This document shows positions 44,465 through 53,211 of a stretch of DNA of 64,000 bases, in pieces (the stretch's first letter is position 1; every line of letters starts with the position of its first letter). The notes beneath the pieces are model-generated. The model saw only the letters and a list, made by a program, of their open reading frames with translations. It ran no database searches and was not told the origin of the DNA. This DNA comes from an uncultured Shewanella sp. GTDB taxonomy: Bacteria > Pseudomonadota > Gammaproteobacteria > Enterobacterales > Shewanellaceae. Made by a program: the position numbers and the translations under genes. The stretch lies in the NCBI RefSeq assembly GCF_947495455.1, contig NZ_CANLZC010000018.1, positions 1-64,000 of the forward strand. Direction: 5' to 3'.

Positions 44465-46858
44465 ATGGCACGTTGTCACTTACATAAATTTGGTGGCTCC
44501 AGTTTAGCGGATGCGGATTGCTATCGCCGTGTTGCGCATATTTTATTAACCCATGGTCACAGTGATGATCTTGTTGTGGTGTCTGCCGCAGGGAAAAGCA
44601 CCAATTTTTTATATAAGTTATTGTCTTTAAAAACGAGTGGTTTGCTTTGGCAAGAAGAACTGCATGATCTTATTCATTATCAGCAGGATTTAATCGAACA
44701 GTTATTATCCAGTGGCTCTGCGCGCAGTTTACGCGAACGTTTGTCAACGGATAAAGCACAATTAATGAGTTTACTGTCTTTAGAAAAGATAAGTGAATAT
44801 CAAAGCCATCAAGTTGTGAGTTTTGGAGAGCGTTGGTCTGCTCGTTTGTTGGCTGCACTGCTTAGAGAGTCCAGCGTTGCTGCTATTGATGTGGATGCAC
44901 GTACTTTGTTAATTGCTGATGAGGGAGCGGTGCCGCAGATTCAAGTGCCGGGATCCCGTCAACGAGTGCAGGCACTTCTTGATGCTCATCCCAATGAGCG
45001 CATCGTGATCACAGGTTTTATCTGCGCAAAGGAAACGGGAGAAACATTACTGCTGGGACGAAATGGCTCTGATTACAGTGCGACATTAATTGCGAGTTTA
45101 GCGGATATTGAGCGAGTCACTATTTGGACAGATGTTGAAGGGGTATTTAATGCCGATCCTAATAAAATAAATGATGCGACATTATTAAAAAGTTTATCCC
45201 TTGATGAAGCCGATAGATTGGCGCATTTAGGATCCCCTGTACTACATAATCGTACCTTACAGCCTTTATTCGATACACAAGTGAGTCTGGCGGTTCGCTC
45301 AAGTTATGCCCCTCATACTGATTTTACGCTTATTGCGCCCAAAAGTTCATCGGCGAGCGCTCCTGTGGTGACAAACTTGAGTAGTGTTGCTTTATTCAGC
45401 ATGCAGATTAAAGGCGAGTTATCGGCCTTACTGAATGAACTTAAACAAGCGGAGTTGGCGCCGCTAGCGCATTGGTCATTGCATGTCCATAAGCTTGACA
45501 TTGCTTTTACTCATGAAAATGAGAAGCAAGCGATGACATTGCTTGAGCGTTTACAAAGTGCTTATCAGATTGACAATATCTCTGTCAGGACAGATTTTGG
45601 TTTAGTGGCCTTGGTGAGTGCAGATGCGCAATTATATCGCCGTGGTTTTGCTCGTTTATTGAGTCGAGATGCAAAAGCACTGTTTAATGATCATTTGAGT
45701 TTAGTGACCTTAGTGCCCCACTCACAAGTTAATTTATTGACGCAGAAGGTGCACAGGCGTTGTGCGGGTCCTCGTAAGCGTATTTGTGTTGTATTGTTTG
45801 GAACGGGCAATATTGGTTCCGCTTGGATTGATTTATTTCATCAATCAAGGGAAAGTTTAAATTCAGAGTTGGAGGCCAGTGTTGAACTCATTGGCTTAGT
45901 GAGTTCAAAAAAAGCCCTGATCCAAGCTGAACAAATTCCTTTAAATCAATGGCAAGAATCATTTGATAACCAAGCTGTCTCTTGGCATTTTGACCAATTA
46001 TTATCAGATCTAGATGCGGTTGAGTGTGATGAGCTAATTGCATTAGATATTAGTGCCAGTATGGAACTGACCCTTAAGTACTCTGCACTTTTTGCTCGCG
46101 GTATTCATATCGTGAGTGCAAATAAATTGGCTGGTTCGGGGCCGCTGTCTTTTTATCATGAATTAAAGTCTCAACTGGGGAATCGTAGGCTCTTTTGGCG
46201 CTACAATGCCAGCTGTGGAGCCGGTTTGCCTGTGCAGCATGCATTGAATGATTTACACCATAGCGGCGATAGTATTCAAGCCATTGGGGGGATTTTCTCG
46301 GGAACCTTATGCTGGTTATTTGAGCATTTCAATGGGATAACGCCTTTTTCTCAATTGGTTCTTGAAGCCAAGTCATTAGGCTTGACAGAACCGGATCCCA
46401 GAGATGACTTATCTGGGCGAGATATGCAGCGTAAGTTACTCATTTTAGCTCGCGAAATTGGATTGCCATTAGAGCTTGATGGTATTACTTTGCATTCTTT
46501 GGTGCCTGAAGCACTCATCAGTTTGCCCTTAGCACAATTCATTGAGCGTATTGGTGAGCTAGATGCAGTATTACAGCAGCAATTTGAAGCGGCTCAAGAG
46601 CAGGATCAGGTTCTGCGTTATGTCGCGACACTTGATAATGTGAATGGCTCATTGAAAGCCGAAGTTGGCCTTCAATGGGTTGATGCGGATCACGCTTACG
46701 CGAATCTGACGCCTGGGGATAATGTATTTGTGATAAAAAGTGCATTTTATCAGGATAACCCGTTAATCATTAGAGGACCGGGTGCAGGGCGAGAGGTCAC
46801 CGCCGCTGCAGTGCAATCGGATTTAGCTCATATTTGTCATGACTTATTAAAAGAGTAA
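44465..46858 (+). CDS. metL: bifunctional aspartokinase II / homoserine dehydrogenase II MetL
   Basis: A 797-residue bifunctional enzyme for the first and third steps of the aspartate-to-homoserine path. The kinase part (1-290) has HKFGGSSLADADCYRRVA, SFGERWSA, LLGRNGSDYSATL and DVEGVFNADP. A degenerate ACT-like linker follows. The dehydrogenase (about 435-797) starts at VVLFGTGNIGSAW and shows SANKLAGSGPL, RYNASCGAGLPV, GIFSGTLCWLF and DPRDDLSGRDMQRKLLILARE. MetL rather than ThrA is indicated by linkage to metB and met boxes. A 44-bp fragment of its 3' part is duplicated at 49438-49481. It ends at a strong terminator. Confidence 0.96.
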   Translation: MARCHLHKFGGSSLADADCYRRVAHILLTHGHSDDLVVVSAAGKSTNFLYKLLSLKTSGLLWQEELHDLIHYQQDLIEQLLSSGSARSLRERLSTDKAQLMSLLSLEKISEYQSHQVVSFGERWSARLLAALLRESSVAAIDVDARTLLIADEGAVPQIQVPGSRQRVQALLDAHPNERIVITGFICAKETGETLLLGRNGSDYSATLIASLADIERVTIWTDVEGVFNADPNKINDATLLKSLSLDEADRLAHLGSPVLHNRTLQPLFDTQVSLAVRSSYAPHTDFTLIAPKSSSASAPVVTNLSSVALFSMQIKGELSALLNELKQAELAPLAHWSLHVHKLDIAFTHENEKQAMTLLERLQSAYQIDNISVRTDFGLVALVSADAQLYRRGFARLLSRDAKALFNDHLSLVTLVPHSQVNLLTQKVHRRCAGPRKRICVVLFGTGNIGSAWIDLFHQSRESLNSELEASVELIGLVSSKKALIQAEQIPLNQWQESFDNQAVSWHFDQLLSDLDAVECDELIALDISASMELTLKYSALFARGIHIVSANKLAGSGPLSFYHELKSQLGNRRLFWRYNASCGAGLPVQHALNDLHHSGDSIQAIGGIFSGTLCWLFEHFNGITPFSQLVLEAKSLGLTEPDPRDDLSGRDMQRKLLILAREIGLPLELDGITLHSLVPEALISLPLAQFIERIGELDAVLQQQFEAAQEQDQVLRYVATLDNVNGSLKAEVGLQWVDADHAYANLTPGDNVFVIKSAFYQDNPLIIRGPGAGREVTAAAVQSDLAHICHDLLKE

Positions 46859-46884
46859 TGAGGCTTTTACTTGGGTTATGAATG

Positions 46885-46912
46885 AAAAGGGCTAGCAATT
46901 AGCCCTTTTTTG
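46885..46912 (+). terminator. intrinsic terminator of metBL
   Basis: AAAAGGGCTA (46885-46894), 5-nt loop, TAGCCCTTTT (46900-46909), then T's. A classical strong terminator. Confidence 0.95.
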
Positions 46913-47146
46913 TGTCTGTTAGATTTTCATAATATTGTGGATTGTTTTTTCTTTTTATATGTAGCAGTTGATTTAGTTATTTTTTTTTAGGGTAACATAT
47001 AAGGCACAAGAATAACTCACTATAGGTATTCAGTTTCATTCAGTAAAGTTTATGATTTGTCATTGGCGATTAAAAATAAGCTCCAGTTTTACTTACTTTT
47101 TATTGCGAGCTAAAAGTGATTTATATTTTTAATATAAGGATAAAAA

Positions 47147-47563
47147 ATGAAGGCATTATTAAAGTCGGTGGCATTTCTAGGATTAGCTTCAGCATCTCAA
47201 GGAGCATTAGCGGAAACGGTTGATGTGAATGCATTACATGATTGGCAAACCGTTGAGTTTGCCTCTCCTGTTAACAGTATTACAAGTATTACTGGTGGTT
47301 GGTCTGTTGATACTTATCATTATTCTTCAGTAGGCGCTAGTGGCCACACTGGGCAGGCTGCCCGTTCCTTAGCACCATGGAATCATTATAAGTATGATCG
47401 CAAGTATCCATTTGGTGCGTTATTAGTTGATATTGAAGGCATGGGGCATATGGATGTTAAAGGGCCTATGATGTTTGAAGAGCCAGTTACCTCAATTCGT
47501 ATTCGAATTAATGATATTGCTTTAGGAGATAATAAAGGTATTCTTACAGTGACATTTGAATAA
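47147..47563 (+). CDS. small secreted protein of unknown function
   Basis: A 138-residue exported protein with a signal peptide cleaved near GALA (about residue 22). The mature part is beta-rich with Ser, Gly and aromatics (ITSITGGWSVDTYHYSSVG, YKYDRKYPFGALLVDIEG, SIRIRINDIALGDNKG) and no cysteines. The end, an acidic loop then a strand (DNKGILTVTFE), resembles a beta-sandwich. Not recognised. AAGGAT lies before ATG 47147. Monocistronic, with a hairpin after it. Confidence 0.65.
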   Translation: MKALLKSVAFLGLASASQGALAETVDVNALHDWQTVEFASPVNSITSITGGWSVDTYHYSSVGASGHTGQAARSLAPWNHYKYDRKYPFGALLVDIEGMGHMDVKGPMMFEEPVTSIRIRINDIALGDNKGILTVTFE

Positions 47564-47580
47564 TCAGCGATAAATGTATA

Positions 47581-47615
47581 ATTGGATCAGATCATAACTA
47601 TCTGATTCAATTTTC
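47581..47615. terminator. bidirectional terminator hairpin
   Basis: ATTGGATCAGAT (47581-47592) and ATCTGATTCAAT (47600-47611) form a 12-bp stem with one G-U pair, then TTTT on the plus strand. It overlaps the last codons of the convergent permease gene. Confidence 0.8.
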
Positions 47616-49133
47616 ATGTGTAATCGATTTTTGATTGACTAGCAAAGCGTGGAATATCATTGAAGCAATAATATAAATAATATAATAGGTTAAGTCATGT
47701 TGGATTAGGGTATCGGCAAGGCTGTATAAAATAACAAACAAGAGGTAAACGAAAATAGTCCATGCTGAAGCCAAGGCTTGTAAAATGGAAGGTATTTTAT
47801 TATGGGGATGTAGACTACAAGCGTAGCTGATAAAAAAGACGACATGGAGTAAAAGGGCAACCGTGAGGTTTTTAATACCACACAATAATAAAAAATAAGA
47901 GAGGACAATGAAAGTGATACGAGAGAATTGTGCTGAGTAAGGTAATATGCTAACGGGAAAGCCTTCCGTTGACTTTAATAATTTTGAATAGGTTATAGGG
48001 AGCGCAATACAGGATATAATAATGAAAGTGGTGGTTAACCCTGCGATGAGCTGCCAATTACGAAAGAAGAAAATTAATATCAATGAGCAAATAAAACTGA
48101 TAATCAGTGCCCGTCTTGAAAAAAGTATCTTTTTATCCTTGGTGCCAAAAAAGGCAGGCATTTGTTTATATTTAACCATTTCATTGAGTTGGCGAGAAGC
48201 TATGCCTAGGTATAATAACCCTGTTCCTGTTGGGCTTATAACTGAATCAGCGTAGAGAATAATCACAATAAAATTAAGCCCTATAATGGCAGCGAGTTGG
48301 GCCAGAGGGGATTCAAAATTTAAGTGTGTCCATCCTTGTGCTAACATTTCTGTGGGTAATGCACCGATAAAAGCGACTTGCAGTAATAAATAAATGATTA
48401 ATACAATAAGGACACTGCTGACAAGTGTGATGGGAATATTTCTTTTTGGATTGTCTAGTTCGGCACAAAAAGAAACAGCAGCTTGAAAACCAAAAAAAGA
48501 ATAAACTATTCCACTCGATACGATGGCGGCTAATACACTATTAAAGTCATAGGGCATGAAACTATTTTGATAAGCCGTGAAGTTATTAGTATCAAATGCA
48601 GTAATAATGAAAATAATCGCCACACTGGTAGGGACAATAATTTTAACCCAAGTAATGGCATTATTGACGCGAGATAAAAACTGGATCCCCCAGTAATTAA
48701 CCAGTAAATAAAATAACATAAATAGTGCCGTTAGACCCATGCCTAGGTCTGTTATTTCTCCATTATTAAATAAGTAAGGGGTCCACACTGGATTGACTGT
48801 GGCAAGGTATTGCGTGGAGGCTATGGCTTCAGAGGGAACAAGAATGAGGGCAAGTAACCAATTTGATATTCCTGTGACAAAGCCAAAATGTTGATTATGG
48901 GATAGGCTGATTAATCGAGTAAACAAGCCATTTATTGGGTGTTTTATAGCGATTTCGGATAATAACATTGCCATAATTAAGATAATGATCGCCCCGATTA
49001 TCCAAGATAATATTGATGCTGCCCCCGCTATCTTGGATGAATAGTATGCGGCGAATAACCAGCCACTGCCTATCATAGTGCCAATACTGAGAAAAATAGT
49101 AGAGAGCAAACCTGGTTGTTTTTTTTGAGGCAC
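47607..49133 (-). CDS. APC family amino-acid permease, copy 1
   Basis: A 508-residue inner-membrane permease with about 12 hydrophobic segments. The APC signature lies in TM1 (STIFLSIGTMIGSGWLFAAYYSS), with FGFQAAVSFCAELDNPKRNIP mid-protein. It is a close paralogue of the permease 400 bp upstream, as seen over the whole length, and the upstream flank is duplicated too. Its promoter (-10 GGTATA complement at 49191-49196, -35 at 49214-49219) abuts a 16-unit GGCAA repeat. Substrate unknown, likely an amino acid or diamine. Confidence 0.88.
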   Translation of the reverse strand: MPQKKQPGLLSTIFLSIGTMIGSGWLFAAYYSSKIAGAASILSWIIGAIIILIMAMLLSEIAIKHPINGLFTRLISLSHNQHFGFVTGISNWLLALILVPSEAIASTQYLATVNPVWTPYLFNNGEITDLGMGLTALFMLFYLLVNYWGIQFLSRVNNAITWVKIIVPTSVAIIFIITAFDTNNFTAYQNSFMPYDFNSVLAAIVSSGIVYSFFGFQAAVSFCAELDNPKRNIPITLVSSVLIVLIIYLLLQVAFIGALPTEMLAQGWTHLNFESPLAQLAAIIGLNFIVIILYADSVISPTGTGLLYLGIASRQLNEMVKYKQMPAFFGTKDKKILFSRRALIISFICSLILIFFFRNWQLIAGLTTTFIIISCIALPITYSKLLKSTEGFPVSILPYSAQFSRITFIVLSYFLLLCGIKNLTVALLLHVVFFISYACSLHPHNKIPSILQALASAWTIFVYLLFVILYSLADTLIQHDLTYYIIYIIASMIFHALLVNQKSITHEN

Positions 49134-49190
49134 TTGTCACTCCATTATTTCAAATGAATTTATCGTTGAAGTGGAGAAGGTATCATTATA

Positions 49191-49219
49191 GGTATAAGTG
49201 CTTTTTAGTGTCTTGGCAA
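49191..49219 (-). promoter_or_regulatory. putative promoter of permease copy 1 touching the GGCAA repeat
   Basis: On the minus strand TTGCCA (49214-49219), 17 bp, TATACC (49191-49196). The -35 is formed by the first repeat unit, so repeat length changes the DNA just upstream of RNA polymerase, not the spacer. The same elements precede permease copy 2 near 51125-51156. Confidence 0.5.
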
Positions 49220-49294
49220 GGCAAGGCAAGGCAAGGCAAGGCAAGGCAAGGCAAGGCAAGGCAAGGCAAGGCAAGGCAAGGCAAGGCAAGGCAA
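49215..49294. repeat. pentanucleotide microsatellite GGCAA x16
   Basis: Sixteen uninterrupted GGCAA units occupy 49215-49294, upstream of permease copy 1. The equivalent place before permease copy 2 (about 51152-51163) has only two units, so the tract expanded after duplication. Such tracts change length by slippage. Confidence 0.97.
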
Positions 49295-49372
49295 GCTACT
49301 AGAATATTGTTTTTGTATTCAGGCGGCTTAGTCTGACAGTCTTTTTAGGTTTTTCCTAAATTCATATAATAA

Positions 49373-49427
49373 GTGCATTGGTGATCAAGTGATACTTTAT
49401 CAGCAGCTCGTCACGGGTTTCTTGATA
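49373..49427 (-). pseudogene. duplicated 3' tail of the yfhL ferredoxin gene
   Basis: About 55 bp closely match 51237-51291, the last 18 or so codons of yfhL, with a few substitutions. It sits upstream of permease copy 1 exactly as the intact ferredoxin gene does upstream of copy 2. It marks the end of the duplicated block. Confidence 0.85.
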
Positions 49428-49437
49428 CGCCGTATTG

Positions 49438-49481
49438 CAGAGATGATTTATCTGGGTGAGATATGCAGCGTAAGTGACTCA
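49438..49481 (+). pseudogene. 44-bp duplicate of a metL fragment
   Basis: The stretch starting CAGAGATGATTTATCTGGGT matches metL 46399-46442 with three substitutions in 44 bases, in the same orientation. Flanks do not match further. It lies between the ferredoxin-tail copy and permease copy 2. Confidence 0.88.
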
Positions 49482-49542
49482 ATCTCGTTAAAATGCTTGG
49501 TTAAACGAGGGGAGCTGACGAGTTGATATCGTTTTTGAGGCG

Positions 49543-51111
49543 TTATTTGTCTGCTTTTTTATCTTCAATCATATTATGAGTAAAAGATTGTTGATTAACT
49601 AAGGGGATGAAAAAAAACAGGGATGCGAGTACATACAGTAAATAGAAAAGTATTCCCTGAGTAACGTATAACCCAGCTATACCATACACAGTTACGAATG
49701 TGAGGTATGCAAATATCACCCAAGCTGAAAAGAAAGCTGACTTTAAAGTTTGAAATGGATTGCTTGGATTTATGCTATAGGCATAGCTGATAAAAAAAAG
49801 AAAATGTAATGCTAACGCAACGGAGAGATTTTTAGGGCCCGATAGCAATAAAAAATAGGATAAAAACAGAAAGGTTAATAGTGAAAATAGCCTTGATGCG
49901 GGTAATATTCTCACCGATAGCCCTTCGGAGTGGTTGAGCATTTTTGTGTAAGCAATAGGTAATGCAATGCAGGAGATAAGAATAAATGTGGTGGTTAATG
50001 TCGCGAGTAGCTGCCAATTTCGAAAAAAGAAAATCAGTAGTAGTGAAAAGAGAAAACTTATCACCAATGAACGTCTAGAAAAGTGTATTTGTTGATTACG
50101 TGTTCCTAATATCGCGGGCATTTGTTTATGTTTTACCATTTCATTGAGCTGCCGAGCCGTTACGCCTAAATATAATAGTCCAGTCCCTGAAGGGCTGATG
50201 ACTGAATCGACATACAATACAAGGACGATAACGTTGAGCCCTATGATACTGGCTAATTGGGCTAATGGTGATTCAAAATTTAGACTCGCCCAACCATCAA
50301 GGAGCATTTGAGAGGGTAAAGCGCCAATAAAAGCGACTTGTAATAGCAAATATATGGTCAATACAATGAGAATGCTGCTCACAAGAGTGATGGGAATGTT
50401 TCTTTTAGGGTTCTCGAGTTCAGAACAAAATGAGACAGCAGCCTGAAACCCAAAAAACGAATAAAAGATGCCGCTTGAAACAATAGCGGTAAAAATGCTG
50501 CCTATACCGTAGGGTATAATGCTATCTTGATAAAGCGTAAAATTACGGCTGTCAAATGAGGCAATGATAAAAATAATCGCTATGCTGGCAGGGACAATAA
50601 TTTTGATCCAAGTAATGACATTATTGACACGTGATAGTAATCGAATCCCCCAATAATTTGCCAATAAAAAGAATATCATAAATAAGCTGGTTACACCTAA
50701 TCCCAAAAGCGTTAGTTGCTTATTATGGAATAAGTAAGGTGTCCAAGTAGGATCTATGGTGGCGATATATTGGGTCGATGCCATGGCCTCTGAGGGGACG
50801 GCAATGAGTCCCAGTAACCAGTTGGATATGCCTGTAACAAAACCAAAATGTGGATTATGAGAGAGACTGATTAATCGAGTAAACAGCGCATTAACGGGGT
50901 ATTTTATGGCAATTTCAGCTAATAATAATGCCATGATTAATACAAGGATAGCACCAATGATCCAAGACAATATCGATGCGCTACCTGCAATTTTTGATGA
51001 ATAATAAGCGGCAAATAACCAGCCACTACCTATCATGGTGCCGACGCTTAAGAATATGGTTGAGATTAAACCGGGTTGACGAATGTTAGACACGCCTAGT
51101 TCCATGGTCAT
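49543..51111 (-). CDS. APC family amino-acid permease, copy 2
   Basis: A 522-residue permease, paralogue of the one at 47607. TM1 STIFLSVGTMIGSGWLFAAYYS and FGFQAAVSFCSELENPKRNIP are nearly identical; divergence is greatest in the C-terminal third. It has a slightly longer N-terminus (MTMELGVSNIRQPGL; Met3 at 51105 is an alternative) and C-terminal tail (IEDKKADK). The upstream flank holds two GGCAA units and the intact yfhL 3' end. It is probably the parental copy, because the flank is intact here. Confidence 0.88.
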   Translation of the reverse strand: MTMELGVSNIRQPGLISTIFLSVGTMIGSGWLFAAYYSSKIAGSASILSWIIGAILVLIMALLLAEIAIKYPVNALFTRLISLSHNPHFGFVTGISNWLLGLIAVPSEAMASTQYIATIDPTWTPYLFHNKQLTLLGLGVTSLFMIFFLLANYWGIRLLSRVNNVITWIKIIVPASIAIIFIIASFDSRNFTLYQDSIIPYGIGSIFTAIVSSGIFYSFFGFQAAVSFCSELENPKRNIPITLVSSILIVLTIYLLLQVAFIGALPSQMLLDGWASLNFESPLAQLASIIGLNVIVLVLYVDSVISPSGTGLLYLGVTARQLNEMVKHKQMPAILGTRNQQIHFSRRSLVISFLFSLLLIFFFRNWQLLATLTTTFILISCIALPIAYTKMLNHSEGLSVRILPASRLFSLLTFLFLSYFLLLSGPKNLSVALALHFLFFISYAYSINPSNPFQTLKSAFFSAWVIFAYLTFVTVYGIAGLYVTQGILFYLLYVLASLFFFIPLVNQQSFTHNMIEDKKADK

Positions 51112-51231
51112 GTGTATGAGTATGTTAGGTATAAGTCCTTTTTAGTGTCTTGGCAAGGCAAGGTGCCCAAGCCACTAGCATATTGTTTTTGTACTCAGGC
51201 GGCTTGGTATGACAGCTTCTTTAGGTTTTTT

Positions 51232-51483
51232 TTAGTGCGCATTGGTGATCATGTGATACTTTATCAGCAGTTCGTCACGGGATTCTTGATGAGCGGGATC
51301 GGGGACAATACAGGTAATAGGACACACTGATTTACAGGTGGGTTTATCATAATGTCCTACGCATTCAGTGCATAGTATAGGGTCAATTTCAAAAATTGAC
51401 TCGCCTAATGTGATGGCCTGATTGGGACACTCAGGCTCACACATATCACAGTTAATGCATTTATCGTTAATAAGTAATGCCAT
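51232..51483 (-). CDS. yfhL: YfhL family 4Fe-4S dicluster ferredoxin
   Basis: An 83-residue ferredoxin with two clusters: CINCDMCEPECP near the N-terminus and CTECVGHYDKPTCKSVCP in the second half, the longer loop being typical of YfhL/Alvin-type ferredoxins. It supplies electrons to cytosolic partners. It lies 6 bp after trhP, suggesting it serves that U32-family tRNA hydroxylase. Its 3' tail is duplicated 1.9 kb away, upstream of permease copy 1. Confidence 0.94.
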   Translation of the reverse strand: MALLINDKCINCDMCEPECPNQAITLGESIFEIDPILCTECVGHYDKPTCKSVCPITCIVPDPAHQESRDELLIKYHMITNAH

Positions 51484-51489
51484 GAATAT

Positions 51490-52896
51490 TTAAAATCCTG
51501 AGGATCTTGCTTTGTCTTGATGGTTTTGTGCGTGAGGCTGGCGCGTATTTTGTCCTTGTGGCAAGTTGCGTAACAAAATGGCTTTGTGAATATCAACCTC
51601 TGTGGGTAAGGTTAAAAACACAAAGTGACCTGAGCCTAAGCCGGAGGTAATAGTTTCATTTTTGCGATTTAACAGTGTTTCAATGGTCAGAGTCAGGTTA
51701 CTTTGAGGCGTCATGATTTCAACACTGTCACCCACTGAAAATTTATTCTTTACATCGACTTCTGCCATGCCTAATTCATTATACTTTCCTGTAAACTCAC
51801 CGACAAATTGCTGGGTATCACTGATTGAATAACCATAATCATAGTTTTGATATGCATCATGGGTATGTCGACGCAGGAAGCCTTCCGTATACCCGCGATG
51901 GGCTAAGCCTTTAAGATTATGCATTAAAGCACGATTGAAGTCTTTACCTGCTGATGCATCGTTAATGGCTTGGCGATAGAGCTGTGCGGTGCGCGCCACA
52001 TAATAAAAGGATTTAGTTCGCCCTTCAATTTTTAATGAATCTATGCCCATTTTTGCTAATCTTTCTACATGTTGAATGGCTCGAAGATCTTTTGAGTTCA
52101 TGATATAAGTGCCATGTTCATCTTCAAAGGCTGGCATATATTCGCCTGGGCGGCCCGCTTCTTGTAGTAAGAAAATATCATTACTCGGTGCATGTATTTG
52201 CTGATGTTCAGTCAAATGAGGCGTGTGTTGTTGCACTTCTGGTGAAGTGGCAATAATATTCCCCTCTAGGGTTTCTTGGGCTGGATGAGCATCATATTTC
52301 CAGCGGCAAGCATTAGTACAAGTTCCTTGATTCGAATCGCGTTTATTGATGTACCCCGATAATAAGCAGCGGCCAGAATAGGCCATACAAAGGGCACCAT
52401 GGACAAAGACTTCAAGTTCAATATCGGGGCAACGTTGGCGAATTTCTTCAATTTCATCAAGGGATAACTCACGGGATAGGATCACACGCTTAATACCTTG
52501 TTGCTGCCAAAATTTAACTGACGCCCAATTGACCGCATTGGCTTGTACTGAGAGGTGGATCTCTTGCTCAGGAAAGGTCTCTCTCACCATCATGATAAGG
52601 CCGGGATCTGACATAATAAGCGCATCGGGCTGCATGGCAATAACGGGTTGTATGTCTTTAATGTAGGTTTTAAGCTTACCGTTATGGGGAGCGATATTAC
52701 TGACGACGTAGAGTTTTTTATTCAACGAATGGGCTTCTTGAATACCCGTTTTTAAATTTTCCAGACTAAAGTCATTATTACGTACTCTTAAGCTATATCT
52801 AGGCTGTCCAGCGTAGACAGCATCGGCGCCATAGGCAAAGGCATAACGCATATTCTTTAATGTGCCAGCGGGTGATAATAACTCAGGTGTAAACAT
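51490..52896 (-). CDS. trhP: tRNA 5-hydroxyuridine modification protein TrhP (YegQ), peptidase U32 family
   Basis: A 468-residue member of the U32 family that, with prephenate, makes 5-hydroxyuridine at tRNA position 34. Signatures: ELLSPAGTLKNMRYAFAYGADAVYAG at the start, FVHGALCMAYSGRCLLSGY, then the iron-sulfur Cys set GTCTNACRWKY and KIEGRTKSFYYVA. An insertion between about 215 and 250 is common in this subgroup. Coupled to yfhL downstream (6 bp). Confidence 0.94.
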   Translation of the reverse strand: MFTPELLSPAGTLKNMRYAFAYGADAVYAGQPRYSLRVRNNDFSLENLKTGIQEAHSLNKKLYVVSNIAPHNGKLKTYIKDIQPVIAMQPDALIMSDPGLIMMVRETFPEQEIHLSVQANAVNWASVKFWQQQGIKRVILSRELSLDEIEEIRQRCPDIELEVFVHGALCMAYSGRCLLSGYINKRDSNQGTCTNACRWKYDAHPAQETLEGNIIATSPEVQQHTPHLTEHQQIHAPSNDIFLLQEAGRPGEYMPAFEDEHGTYIMNSKDLRAIQHVERLAKMGIDSLKIEGRTKSFYYVARTAQLYRQAINDASAGKDFNRALMHNLKGLAHRGYTEGFLRRHTHDAYQNYDYGYSISDTQQFVGEFTGKYNELGMAEVDVKNKFSVGDSVEIMTPQSNLTLTIETLLNRKNETITSGLGSGHFVFLTLPTEVDIHKAILLRNLPQGQNTRQPHAQNHQDKARSSGF

Positions 52897-53057
52897 ACAA
52901 TTCCTTAAGGCAAGCGTTAACGTTTGCGAAAACGGGTGAAGCTGATTTTTAAAAAGTCGCGGGATCCTACTTGGGATCGCGTATCAGGCGCAAATCTTGT
53001 GTTTGAAAAAGTGCGCTAAAATGCATCTTCTTTGATTGAGATCAATTCTTTGTCACT

Positions 53058-53211
53058 TTGATTAATATTTCGATGAAGAAAAGCTTTGCCTTTTAGAGCA
53101 TCAATATTTGCAGCGCCTATTTACTGCATCTGCTGCATGATTTGTGTGAGCTGAGCTTTAAGCAGGGTAGCAGGGTAATAGTGGATGTTATGCTGCCCGC
53201 CTTCATTGCCT
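53058..53211 (-). pseudogene. decayed duplicate of the hydroxy-acid dehydrogenase gene 3' end
   Basis: This stretch repeats 53216-53345, the last ~43 codons and stop region of the adjacent gene: GATGAAGAAAAGCTTTGCCT occurs at 53072 and again at 53230. The copy carries small insertions (extra CTGCATCTG, an expanded AGGGTAGC tract) and has no start. The rest of 52897-53057 holds only the trhP promoter region. Confidence 0.92.

Noticed and set aside
44465-46858. metL as thrA (aspartokinase I)
   Set aside because: Linkage to metB and met boxes and the weak ACT region favour MetL.
49154-49336. Open frame encoding repeated QGKAR units across the GGCAA tract
   Set aside because: Produced by the microsatellite itself. 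It has no ribosome site, and the tract lies upstream of a permease promoter.
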